Shown one piece after another: positions 7,613 through 17,100 of a DNA stretch of 64,000 nucleotides. The notes under the pieces are model-generated. The model saw only the letters and a program-made list of their open reading frames with translations, made no database searches and had not been told where the DNA came from. The DNA comes from Chryseobacterium indologenes (lineage in GTDB: Bacteria; Bacteroidota; Bacteroidia; Flavobacteriales; Weeksellaceae), in NCBI GenBank assembly GCA_002439165.1, contig DJTE01000018.1, positions 1-64,000 of the forward strand, written 5' to 3'. The position numbers and the translations under genes are program-made. Within the stretch, counting starts at the first letter, position 1, and every line of letters begins with the position of its first letter.

Positions 7613-8413
7613 TTATGAATGTAGCGGGAAATAGATATACGTTGTGCTTTCTCCGGTTTCGGACAGCAGATACTCTTCGATAACCTCTGAATTATCCAGC
7701 ATCAGGGACGGCGTAGAAAGCCAGAGCCGGTAAAAAGCACGGTAGGTTTCCAGAATATTTTCATACGTCCCGGAATGAGTAAACTTAATATATTTTCCTC
7801 CAAAAATTTTTCTTTTCTGAAATTCTGTTCTGTCTGTAACCTCTTTTACAGCAGCACCATATCTGCAATGAGAGCGGCTGGTGATAAGCGGCTGGTCACA
7901 GATGATTCCGTAAGAAAACGGGGAAATGCCATTCTGTTTTTCAATTTCATCCCAAAAATTATTGATTTCCTGATTATTATAATCTCTGGTTTTAATGAAC
8001 TTACAGTAGACGGAAATTGCATCCTTGTACCTGACTTCATATTGTAAATCAATATCGCCGGTATTGATAAATTCTTTAAAGACTGCCTGCTTCTTCTTTC
8101 TGGCTTCTGCCGGTGAAATATGAAACTGTTTTTTAAAAGCTTTGGAGAAAGACTGAATATTGAAATATCCCACCTGAAGAGCAATATCTGAAATCTTCTC
8201 TTCAGTATAAATCAGTTTTTTATAAGCTCTTTCCAGCCGGAGCCGTTTCTGGAATCCCGAAACCGTTTCATTAAATATCTTAAAAAATATTCTCTGAAAA
8301 TTACGGTAAGAATAGTGAGACAGCTGTTCTATTTCATATGCCGTAATCTCCTGATCGAAGTTTTCTTCGATATGATCTACAATCTTCTGGATTTCACTGA
8401 AGTTTACCGGCAC
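7613..8413 (-). CDS. AraC-family regulator with GyrI-like effector domain
   Basis: Residues 1-110 form two helix-turn-helix motifs of the AraC type (EIEQLSHYSYRNFQRIFFKIF and ISDIALQVGYFNIQSFSKAFKKQF, ending HISPAEARKKKQ). Residues 115-266 resemble the GyrI/Rob C-terminal small-molecule domain (GGKYIKFTHSGTYENI, AFYRLWL). This is the Rob/SoxS-like arrangement, with DNA binding first and effector domain last. Such proteins often respond to hydrophobic compounds and control efflux. No pump is adjacent, so its targets are not evident. Confidence 0.85.
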   Translation of the reverse strand: MPVNFSEIQKIVDHIEENFDQEITAYEIEQLSHYSYRNFQRIFFKIFNETVSGFQKRLRLERAYKKLIYTEEKISDIALQVGYFNIQSFSKAFKKQFHISPAEARKKKQAVFKEFINTGDIDLQYEVRYKDAISVYCKFIKTRDYNNQEINNFWDEIEKQNGISPFSYGIICDQPLITSRSHCRYGAAVKEVTDRTEFQKRKIFGGKYIKFTHSGTYENILETYRAFYRLWLSTPSLMLDNSEVIEEYLLSETGESTTYIYFPLHS

Positions 8414-8596
8414 TGCTTTCTCTTTTATCTATTAAAGGTATTCAAAAAAATGGTTTTAACAAAAGGGAACAGGCCCAACTGATTTAGGATCAATTGCAAA
8501 AGTTGGAATGAATATTTTTTATTAATCACAAAACCGCTCCGCTTATTTTTGAAATACAAAGGTTTTTATTGGGATTACCAGATGAGTACAACAAAA

Positions 8597-8621
8597 AAAG
8601 GACAGACAAAGTCCATCCTTT
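8597..8621 (-). terminator. Terminator of the amino-acid permease gene
   Basis: AAAGGA and TCCTTT arms enclose a short loop about 20 bp beyond the permease stop. The A-run at 8593-8599 becomes the U tail on the minus strand. Confidence 0.55.
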
Positions 8622-8641
8622 AATATATGATTTAAATAATT

Positions 8642-10066
8642 TTATTTTGTGGGTTTGTATATCCTGTACATCACAAATAAAAACGCAATCCATATCGGGA
8701 TCAGAATTACCTGGATTTCCATTCCTGTGAAACACATAAGAGCCAGAATCAGCAGCAGAAACAGGATACAGATATAATTGGATACCGGATAGAAAATCGA
8801 CGGGAATTTCGACGGACTTCCTGAGCTGATAATACTTTTCTTGAATTTCAGATGAGTATAGCAGATCATCAGCCAGTTGATAATTAATGTAGACACCACC
8901 AAAGCCATTAAATACTGGAATGCCTTTTCCGGTACCAGTTTATTAATGACGATACAGATTCCTGCAAAGCACGAAGAAACCAGAATGGCATTGATAGGAA
9001 CTGAGTTTTTATTCAGTTTCTGAAGAAATTTCGGAGCATTTCCCTGTTGTGCAAGCCCGAAAAGCATACGGCTGTTACTGTACACACTGCTGTTGTAAAC
9101 CGATAAAGCGGCTGTAAGCACAATCAGGTTAAGCACATTGGCAATCAGTGTATTGAACTGGATTACTTTCCCAAAAAGACTGAATTCAAGTCCGTTAAGG
9201 TTCTGGAAAACCATCACAAAAGGGCTTGTTCCTGCTGTAATTTCTTTCCAGGGGGTTAATGAGAATAGAATAACCAGTGCTCCCACATAGAAGATCAGGA
9301 TTCTGTATATTACCTGATTGGTAGCCTGGGGAATTGTTTTTTCAGGATTTTTCGCTTCTGCCGCCGTAATTCCGATCAGTTCCAGTCCTCCGAATGAAAA
9401 CATGATCATTGCCATAGCCGCAAAAAGTCCTGAAAACCCTTCTGTGGTTTTATTGAAGAGTCCTTTCGGAAAGAAACCTCCGTCATTCCACAAATTCTGG
9501 ATACTGGCTTTATCTCCTCCGGTACCGCTTACCAAAAGATAGATTCCGAAAATGATCATCGCTACAATAGCCACCACTTTTATAATGGAAAACCAGAACT
9601 CAGTTTCCCCATATACCTTTACTGAAGCCAGATTAAGCGCATTGATGACGATAAAAAAGAATAAGCTGGAAACCCAGAGCGGTATTTCCGGCCACCAGAA
9701 ATGAACATAATGGCCAATCGCCGTAAGCTCGGCCATACTTACCAGAATGTAAAGGATCCAGTAATTCCATCCTGAAGCAAATCCGGGAAAGTTCCCCCAA
9801 TATTTATAGGCAAAATAACTGAAACTTCCCGAAACCGGCTCATGAACTACCATTTCGCCCAACTGGCGCATGATAAAAAAGGCAATGATCCCGGCAAGGG
9901 CATATCCCAGAATTACGGAAGGGCCGGCCAGTACGGCTGCCGGACCTATTCCGAGAAATAATCCGGTACCAATGGCACCTCCGAGGGCAATTAATTGAAT
10001 GTGTCTGTTCGTTAATCCTCTTACCAGAGTACCATCATTGTGCCCGGTTTTATTTTCGCTGCTCAT
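8642..10066 (-). CDS. APC-family amino-acid permease
   Basis: The 474-residue protein has about twelve membrane segments and the signature of the AroP/GabP/CycA branch: RGLTNRHIQLIALGGAIGTGLFLG at the N-terminus, GEMVVHEPVSGSFSYFAYKYWG, then GLELIGITAAEAKNPEKTIPQA. These proteins import amino acids with protons across the inner membrane. The substrate cannot be fixed from sequence; aromatic amino acids, D-serine/D-alanine or GABA are family options. It is flanked by intergenic gaps and a terminator, so probably monocistronic. Confidence 0.88.
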   Translation of the reverse strand: MSSENKTGHNDGTLVRGLTNRHIQLIALGGAIGTGLFLGIGPAAVLAGPSVILGYALAGIIAFFIMRQLGEMVVHEPVSGSFSYFAYKYWGNFPGFASGWNYWILYILVSMAELTAIGHYVHFWWPEIPLWVSSLFFFIVINALNLASVKVYGETEFWFSIIKVVAIVAMIIFGIYLLVSGTGGDKASIQNLWNDGGFFPKGLFNKTTEGFSGLFAAMAMIMFSFGGLELIGITAAEAKNPEKTIPQATNQVIYRILIFYVGALVILFSLTPWKEITAGTSPFVMVFQNLNGLEFSLFGKVIQFNTLIANVLNLIVLTAALSVYNSSVYSNSRMLFGLAQQGNAPKFLQKLNKNSVPINAILVSSCFAGICIVINKLVPEKAFQYLMALVVSTLIINWLMICYTHLKFKKSIISSGSPSKFPSIFYPVSNYICILFLLLILALMCFTGMEIQVILIPIWIAFLFVMYRIYKPTK

Positions 10067-10184
10067 AGAATGAATTATGCCTTAAATATATAAAACTTTA
10101 CAGAAATTCACATTCTATGATGCTTGCTGAACACACAAAATATTCAGTATTAAACAATTAAAAAGAAAAAAGAGCCGGATTTCC

Positions 10185-10478
10185 TTATAAAAATTCCTTA
10201 GGAACTGCAATATTATTCTTTTTCATATACTCCAAAAGTCCCTGATAGCGGTCCTCATACCCATCGGTTCCGCATTTGTGCGAAATACTGCAGATATCGG
10301 AAGGCCTGATTTCCAGAATATCGGAGATCTTGGTCAGAATTTCCAGATTGATCTTCACTTTGGAATTTTCAATATCGGAATAAGCCTTCTGGGAAATTCC
10401 CATTTCAAAAGCCATATATTCCTGCGTAAGGTCCTTACTGCGTCTTATTTTCCTGATGTTTTGGCCACATACTTTCAT
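10185..10478 (-). CDS. Small XRE-family helix-turn-helix regulator
   Basis: The 97-residue protein is a single Cro/CI-type DNA-binding domain (QNIRKIRRSKDLTQEYMAFEMGISQKAYSDIEN...). A short tail with two cysteines follows (CSISHKCG) and ends in a predicted helix (GLLEYMKKN). It is divergent from the cbb3 oxidase operon and shares its 185-bp upstream region, so it might regulate that operon or itself. This is inferred from position. No partner toxin gene is visible. Confidence 0.8.
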   Translation of the reverse strand: MKVCGQNIRKIRRSKDLTQEYMAFEMGISQKAYSDIENSKVKINLEILTKISDILEIRPSDICSISHKCGTDGYEDRYQGLLEYMKKNNIAVPKEFL

Positions 10479-10663
10479 CCTTTTTGTTTTTAGTAGTTTT
10501 TGGTATAGTTTAGAAGATTATCCACTAGCCTCTAACAAAGTTAATAAATACCTTTGGCAAAACATTATACACGTTACATGATATTTATTTTTTATATAAA
10601 TCAATGCTGCAAAAACCCGGTTTTATAGAATAAATATCACTTCAGTACAACACACTTGGAATT

Positions 10664-12943
10664 ATGGAGACGCAAAAATTTAATTATGACAATAATATTG
10701 TCAGAGCATTCCTCTATGCTACAATCGTATTCGGGCTGGTAGGTTTCCTGCTGGGGCTTACAGCTGCACTGATGCTTTTCTATCCTGAACTTCCTGAATT
10801 TTTATTCGGAACAGATGATACCACTATTCAGAGTTTGAGAAGCGGTAATATCCAGGGGCTGATCAATACCCAGGGAGCTATGGGCTTCGGAAGGATCAGA
10901 ATGCTTCATACCAGTGCTGTTATCTTTGCTTTCGTGTGTAACTCGTTTTTCTGCGGTGCTTATTACAGTATGCAGAGGCTGCTGAAAACAAGAATGTACA
11001 GTGATACTTTATCCTGGATCCACTTCTGGTCATGGCAGTTCATGATTGTTACAGTAGTAATCACGTTCTTAATGGGAATCAATACGTCTAAAGAATATGC
11101 TGAACATGAATGGCCGATTGACATTCTGATTACTTTCTCATGGGTAATCTTCGGGATCAATATGTTCGGAACCGTTGCCAAAAGAAGGGTAAGACACCTG
11201 TATGTAGCGATATGGTTCTATCTGGCCACCTGGCTGGCCGTAGCCATGCTTCACATCTTCAACAACCTTGAAATCCCGTTATCTTTCACAAGCTGGAAAT
11301 CCTATTCTGTATATTCAGGAGTAAAAGATGCACTCGTGCAGTGGTGGTATGGCCATAATGCAGTAGCATTCGTACTGACCACTCCCGTACTGGGTCTGAT
11401 GTATTATTTCATGCCGAAAGCGGCTCAGCGACCGGTCTTTTCATACAAATTATCTATTATTCACTTCTGGTCGCTGATTTTTGTCTACTTATGGGCAGGC
11501 CCTCACCATCTTCAGTATACAGCACTTCCGGCATGGGCACAGGCCGTAGGTACAGGGTTCTCTATTATGCTTATTGCGCCGTCATGGGGTGGAATGCTGA
11601 ACGGTCTTCTTACCTTAAGAGGAGCCTGGGATAAGGTACGAGAGAATCCGATCCTTAAATTCTTCGTGGTAGCCGTTACCTGTTATGGTATGGCCACTTT
11701 TGAAGGACCTCTTTTAGCCACAAAATCTTTAAATAAAATCGGACACTATACCGACTGGGTAATCGGGCACGTACACTTAGGCGCTCTTGGATGGAATGGT
11801 TTCATGGCATTCGGAGTGGTGTATTACCTGGTGCCGATCATGTGGAGAACTCCGCTCTGGTCTAAAAAATTAGCCAACTGGCATTTCTGGCTGGGAACAC
11901 TGGGAATTATTTTCTATGCCGTTCCGATGTATATCTCAGGATTCACTCAGGGATTAATGTGGAAGCAGTTCAACCCGGATGGAACCTTATTATGGAAAAA
12001 CTGGCTGGATACGGTCACCGCAATCATTCCTTACTTTAAAATGAGATTCCTGGGAGGTGTTCTTTATCTTACCGGAGCAATCCTGATGGTGGTGAATGTA
12101 GTAAAAACCGTAAGAAAAGGATCATTCCAGAAAGAAGTTCCTGCAGAAGCTCCTGCACTGGCGGACATCGGCAGCGCAAGAAAACAGGGCGAAGGCATAC
12201 ACCTTTGGCTGGAAAGAACCCCGGCTCTGCTTTCTGTTCTTGCTTTTATCACCGTAGCTATCGGAGGGCTGGTGGAAATTATTCCTACCCTTTCCCTTAA
12301 ACAGAGTGTACCGACAATCACTGCGGTAAAACCTTATACACCTCTGGAACTGGAAGGAAGAGATCTTTATATCCGCGAAGGCTGTAACTCCTGCCATTCC
12401 CAGATGATTAGACCATTCCGTGATGAGGTTGTGAGATTTGAAGGTAAAAACGGACAGTATTCCAAAGCGGGAGAATTTGTTTACGACAGACCGTTCTTAT
12501 GGGGATCTAAGAGAACCGGACCGGATCTTCACAGAGAAGGAGGCAGAAACCCTGATTCATGGCACTTCAAACATATGTACAATCCAAGAATTACATCTGC
12601 CGGTTCCATTATGCCGCGTTTCCCCTGGCTGATTACCAATAAATTGGACCGTACGCAGATGGCAGACAAATTAAAACTGATGAAAAATTCTTTCGATGTA
12701 CCGTATACCAAAGCAGAGATAGATTCTGCAGGACAATGGGCCGATAATCAGTCTAAAGCGATCGTAAAAAGAATTTATGCTGAAGCAACGGACGTAAAAA
12801 GCCAGATGGAAAAAGAAAGAGCAGCCAAAGGTGCAGGCTTTGTACCGCTTGAGCATAGAGAGATTATTGCAATGATCGCCTATCTTCAGAGATTGGGTAC
12901 CGATATCAAAACAACGCAGATCCAGACGGCAAGTGCTGAGTAA
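10664..12943 (+). CDS. ccoNO: cbb3-type cytochrome c oxidase, fused CcoN-CcoO subunit
   Basis: This 759-residue protein joins the catalytic heme-copper subunit I and the membrane cytochrome c subunit II of the high-affinity cbb3 oxidase. CcoN covers about residues 1-490, with twelve membrane helices and histidine ligands in segments such as WWYGHNAVAF, GPHHLQY and HVHLGALGWNGF. A helix follows, and CcoO starts near 560 with its single heme site CNSCH (about 574-578) and the SQMIRPFRDEV motif. Separate genes are usual in Proteobacteria; the fusion is recurrent in Bacteroidota. ccoP follows after 18 bp. The enzyme allows respiration at low oxygen. Confidence 0.95.
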   Translation: METQKFNYDNNIVRAFLYATIVFGLVGFLLGLTAALMLFYPELPEFLFGTDDTTIQSLRSGNIQGLINTQGAMGFGRIRMLHTSAVIFAFVCNSFFCGAYYSMQRLLKTRMYSDTLSWIHFWSWQFMIVTVVITFLMGINTSKEYAEHEWPIDILITFSWVIFGINMFGTVAKRRVRHLYVAIWFYLATWLAVAMLHIFNNLEIPLSFTSWKSYSVYSGVKDALVQWWYGHNAVAFVLTTPVLGLMYYFMPKAAQRPVFSYKLSIIHFWSLIFVYLWAGPHHLQYTALPAWAQAVGTGFSIMLIAPSWGGMLNGLLTLRGAWDKVRENPILKFFVVAVTCYGMATFEGPLLATKSLNKIGHYTDWVIGHVHLGALGWNGFMAFGVVYYLVPIMWRTPLWSKKLANWHFWLGTLGIIFYAVPMYISGFTQGLMWKQFNPDGTLLWKNWLDTVTAIIPYFKMRFLGGVLYLTGAILMVVNVVKTVRKGSFQKEVPAEAPALADIGSARKQGEGIHLWLERTPALLSVLAFITVAIGGLVEIIPTLSLKQSVPTITAVKPYTPLELEGRDLYIREGCNSCHSQMIRPFRDEVVRFEGKNGQYSKAGEFVYDRPFLWGSKRTGPDLHREGGRNPDSWHFKHMYNPRITSAGSIMPRFPWLITNKLDRTQMADKLKLMKNSFDVPYTKAEIDSAGQWADNQSKAIVKRIYAEATDVKSQMEKERAAKGAGFVPLEHREIIAMIAYLQRLGTDIKTTQIQTASAE

Positions 12944-12961
12944 TTATAAAAATGTAAAGCA

Positions 12962-13849
12962 ATGAAAACGAGAACTCCCATTTCAGTATATATCGCGGCA
13001 ACAATAGGCTTAACGATCATGGCGTTTGAAATGTTCGCCGGAGATTCAGGATATTTATCGTCTCCTTTTTTCTGGGCGCTGCTGTTAATTGCCGTTATTC
13101 TTCTGATGATTATGAATTCCATCGGGGATCTGGTTGAAAATGAAACGTTCAACAGGTTATCCGAAGATGAGAAAAAACAGTATCTGGCGGAAAAAAATGT
13201 TCCGTATTACCAGAAACTCTGGAACTCGGCCTTTAAAAAACAATCGGCTACAGAAGAAAAAGATATTCTTATAGACCATGGTTTTGACGGGATTACAGAG
13301 CTTGATAACTCACTTCCGAAATGGTGGATCGGCCTTTTCTGGTTCGGATGTATCTTCTGTGTGGTGTATATGACGGCTTTTGCTTTCACAGATTACGCCC
13401 ACCCTGAAGCTGAATATGACAAGGAAGCGAAAACCATGCTGGCCTCCATCCAGGAGTATGAAAAAACCGCACCTCTGATCAATCTGGAAACCGCGAAATA
13501 CAGTGCAGATAATATTGCAGAAGGCCAGGAACTGTTTAAAACCAACTGTGTAACCTGCCACAGTGACGGCGGAAAAGGAGGAATCGGCCCGAACCTTACC
13601 GACACTCACTGGATCAACATCAAAGAGAAAAGCTTATTTAAAAACGTATTCTGGATGCTTGAAAACGGCTCTCCGAACAATCCTACCATGAGACCTTTCA
13701 TCAAAGACGGAACCATTACAGGAAGAGATGCTGAAAAAATCGCTGCTTACGTTTACCATATCAATCAGGAAACAGCCCCAATCACAGAAGCTCAGGGCGG
13801 AGCTGTCGCTCAGGGTGAAGAAGTGAAGTGGGAAAACGGAAACGAATAG
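12962..13849 (+). CDS. ccoP: cbb3-type cytochrome c oxidase subunit CcoP (mono-heme)
   Basis: The 295-residue subunit delivers electrons to CcoNO. Two hydrophobic segments lie in the first 60 residues (ISVYIAATIGLTIMAF and SPFFWALLLIAVILLMIM), where a separate CcoQ would otherwise supply a helix. A third (WWIGLFWFGCIFCVVYMTAF) precedes the cytochrome domain. Only one heme site, CVTCH at about 197-201, is present, with GPNL and a distal Met in NPTMRPF. Proteobacterial CcoP has two hemes. The protein ends in an acidic, glutamine-rich tail. No ccoQ, ccoG, ccoI or ccoS lies within the window. Confidence 0.92.
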   Translation: MKTRTPISVYIAATIGLTIMAFEMFAGDSGYLSSPFFWALLLIAVILLMIMNSIGDLVENETFNRLSEDEKKQYLAEKNVPYYQKLWNSAFKKQSATEEKDILIDHGFDGITELDNSLPKWWIGLFWFGCIFCVVYMTAFAFTDYAHPEAEYDKEAKTMLASIQEYEKTAPLINLETAKYSADNIAEGQELFKTNCVTCHSDGGKGGIGPNLTDTHWINIKEKSLFKNVFWMLENGSPNNPTMRPFIKDGTITGRDAEKIAAYVYHINQETAPITEAQGGAVAQGEEVKWENGNE

Positions 13850-13884
13850 AAAATTTATTACCTCAAATATATCAACCATGCCAC

Positions 13885-13968
13885 GCCCCCTTTGAAATTA
13901 CACTAACATTTGAATTTCATTTTTGCTAACCTTTTCAACATTAAAAAAATGATAAAAAGGGGGCTTTT
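13885..13968 (+). terminator. Possible long-loop terminator after ccoP
   Basis: GCCCCCTTT at 13885-13893 pairs perfectly with AAAGGGGGC at 13956-13964, followed by TTTT. The 62-nt loop is unusually long. The rest of the 310-bp gap up to tamB has no convincing gene. Confidence 0.4.
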
Positions 13969-14104
13969 AAAAAATAAAATCCGCGTCTTGGCTCGTCTTT
14001 ATCAACTAATTCACTTGACGACTACTAAACTAAATTCCATAACAGGACAGCCAAGGCAGGATTTTTGTATATGCAAAAGGGTACCACAACAAAGAACTAA
14101 TTAA

Positions 14105-14142
14105 TTAGTATTACTATCTTTGATTAGTATTATTATCTTTGT
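14105..14142 (+). promoter_or_regulatory. Tandemly duplicated promoter element before tamB
   Basis: A 19-bp unit occurs twice head to tail: TTAGTATTACTATCTTTGA, then TTAGTATTATTATCTTTGT. Each contains TATCTTTG (14115-14122 and 14134-14141), matching the Bacteroidota -7 consensus TAnnTTTG. The second copy would start transcription only about a dozen bases before the TTG start of tamB. Confidence 0.6.
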
Positions 14143-14159
14143 GACAAACCTCATCGCAT

Positions 14160-17100
14160 TTGAAACTGAAAATCAACACCAGAAAAATATTAAAGCGTAT
14201 TGTAATAACCTTTATTTCAATATTGGTTTTGCTTACGCTGCTGATACTCAGCCTCAGACTTCCCGCTGTTCAGAATTTCATCAAAGACAAACTGGTTGTA
14301 TATCTTGAAAAAAAGATCAAGACCAAAGTAAGCCTTGAAAAAGTCTACTTAGGATTTCCCAACAGCCTTGTCATGCAGAATCTTTATCTGAAAGGCCAGG
14401 ATGTAGATACCCTTCTCGCTGTCAGAAAGCTGGATGTAGGATTAAATATGCTGAAGCTGATCAATTCCACAGCAGATATTACCTCAGTAGACCTGGAAGG
14501 AGCCCGCGCTAATGTGGTACGGAGGCCGGACGGCAGTTTCAATTTCGATTATATCATCAATGCATTTGCCACCAGCGATAAAGAGGAAAGTCCTTCCAAA
14601 CCTTTCATTATTTCCCTGGATAAAATCAATTTAAAAGATATCGGCGTTACCTTCAACGACCGGCAGTCGAGGAATGACATCAAAGTTTATTTCAAATCCT
14701 TTGATACGAGGGTAAAAACTTTCGATCTCAATAAAAACACCTACGCTGTTAATGATATTAATCTTGACGGTCTGAAATTAAAATTAAAACAGGACCTCAT
14801 AGAAGAGGTTTCTAAAAAAGTTGAGAAAAAAGTAGACTCGCTGAACGACAAAAAGCCGATGAATATTGGTTTGAGAGGGATTAAACTCACCAATTTTGAT
14901 ATTGATTACGGGGATGACAATTCCAAAACTTTTGCTAAAGTTCTATTTAAAGAATTAAGCACTAAAGTCAACAAACTGGATCTGGAAAATAATGCCTATC
15001 ATATTTCCGATGTTGTGCTCTCAGGAGCAGATATTCATGCGAATCTTTATCTTCCGGCTCAGAATACAAATCCAAAAAACACGAAGGAACCGGAAATTTC
15101 AAAAGTTTCCGACAAGGATAAGGCGATGAAAATCATTCTCGGAAAACTGGTTCTTAATGATGTAAAAGCGGTTTACAACAATACCGCCATTGCTCCTACA
15201 AAATCAGGAATGGATTTCAACCACTTGAATTTTTCTACAATGAATGTGGAAGTAAGAAGCTTCAAAATGGAGAACAATACTTTTGCAGGAACGGTTAATT
15301 CAGCGGAAATCCAGGAATCACGCGGACTGAACATTCAGAAGTTCAATACGGATTTTGTATATGCGGAAAAAGAAGCTTACCTGAAAGATCTTTATCTTCA
15401 GACCCCGAAAACCATTCTCCGTGATGAGGTTATTTTAAATTATGATTCTCTTGAACAGCTTACCTCCAACCCGGGTGCCGTGAAAATTGCCGCCAACATC
15501 AAAGATTCAAAAATCGGGTTTTCCGACATTCTGAATATTGTTCCCACTTTACGAAGTACAGTTCCTTTTAATAAATATCCCAATGCGGTACTGAATGTCA
15601 ATGCCAATGTAAAAGGCAGTGTAAATGACCTTCTGATCCGGAATTTAAAAGTTTCAGGACTGGACCAGCTAAGAGTGGCTGCCTCCGGAAGAATCAGGAA
15701 TGCCATGAATCCCGATCAGCTGTATTACGACCTGAGAATCGGGGAATTTTCCGCAGAGGCTAAAACCGTATTCAATCTGGTTCCGAAAAATACCATTCCT
15801 TCCACAATTTCCCTGCCGTCACATTTCAGCATCAAAGGAAATGCAAAAGGAACAACCAAAGTGATCAAAACAGACCTCAACCTCTACTCTACCCTGGGAA
15901 ATGCCGCAGTGGCTGCAGATGTGGATATGAGCCGGAAAAATTACGAAAGGTATAATGTAAAGGCCAATCTTCAGGCTGTACAGATCGGAAAGATCATTCA
16001 GAATAAAGATATCGGTCCTGTTACTGCACAGATCTCAGCTAAAGGAGAAAGTTTTGATTTTAAAAATGCGAATGCCGATCTGAAAGGCCATGTCGCTTCA
16101 GCAGTGTACAAAGGCTACCGATATCAGAATATGGACCTGACAGGTACCATTAAAAAAGGTGCTTATCATATTATTCTCAATTCAAAAGATCCGAATGCGA
16201 ATCTGAATTTAACTGCTTCGGGGATCTATGATGATAAGAACCCAACGGTAAAAGTAAATGGAGAAGTCATCAAACTGGATGTGAATAAACTTGGTTTCTA
16301 CGAAAAACCGATGATCATTGCAGGAAAAATCGATGGGGATTTCACCAATCTTGATCCCAACAACCTGAACGGATATCTTAACCTTAAAGATTTCGCCTTT
16401 TCAGATACCAAAGAAGTCTACCCGGTACAGGAAGTGAATGTAAAAGCGTCTTCTACACAGGATTCAACCCGGATTATTTTCAATTCACAGATTGCGGATG
16501 TTTCTTTAAAAGGAAAATATAAGCTTACCCAGATTTTCGGTTCTTTAACGCAGACCATTAATCAGTATTATCAATTTCAGAAACCTGGAAAAACGGAAAA
16601 AGTGGATCCGGGGCAATTTTTCACCTTCAGTGCCAAAATCAAAAATGATGATCTGATCCGGAAATTTGTACCGGAGCTGAAAAGTTTTGAGACCATTAAT
16701 TTAACCGGAAACTACGATGCAGATTCTCAGAAAATAGAGATTGACGGAGCTATTCCACAGCTTCTGTATGGCGAGAATACCATTGAAAATGCTACTTTAA
16801 AGGTAACCAATGAAAATCAGGCCCTTCAATACGGCCTTAATGTTGCGGCTTTAAAAAGCTCAAGTTTTACGCTGAATAAAATCAGTATAAACGGTGATGT
16901 GGCTGATAATATTATCAATTACAACATTACGACCAAAGATGCTAAAGATGCCACGCAGTTCCTTATTGCCGGAAATGCAAAATCACTGAATGACATCACA
17001 GAAATTTCATTGAAGCCGGACGGTTTAAAATTAAATTATGCAGACTGGAATGTAGCCGAGAACAATAAAATCCAGATCAGCAGCAAAGGAATTTTAGCAG

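Noticed and set aside
10560..10663. FNR-like palindrome upstream of ccoNO
   Set aside because: One half-site (ATCAA-like) is visible but no matching partner at the right spacing.
13910..14104. 64-codon plus-strand ORF between ccoP and tamB
   Set aside because: It covers the inverted repeat, has no protein-like pattern, and ends just before the tamB promoter repeat.
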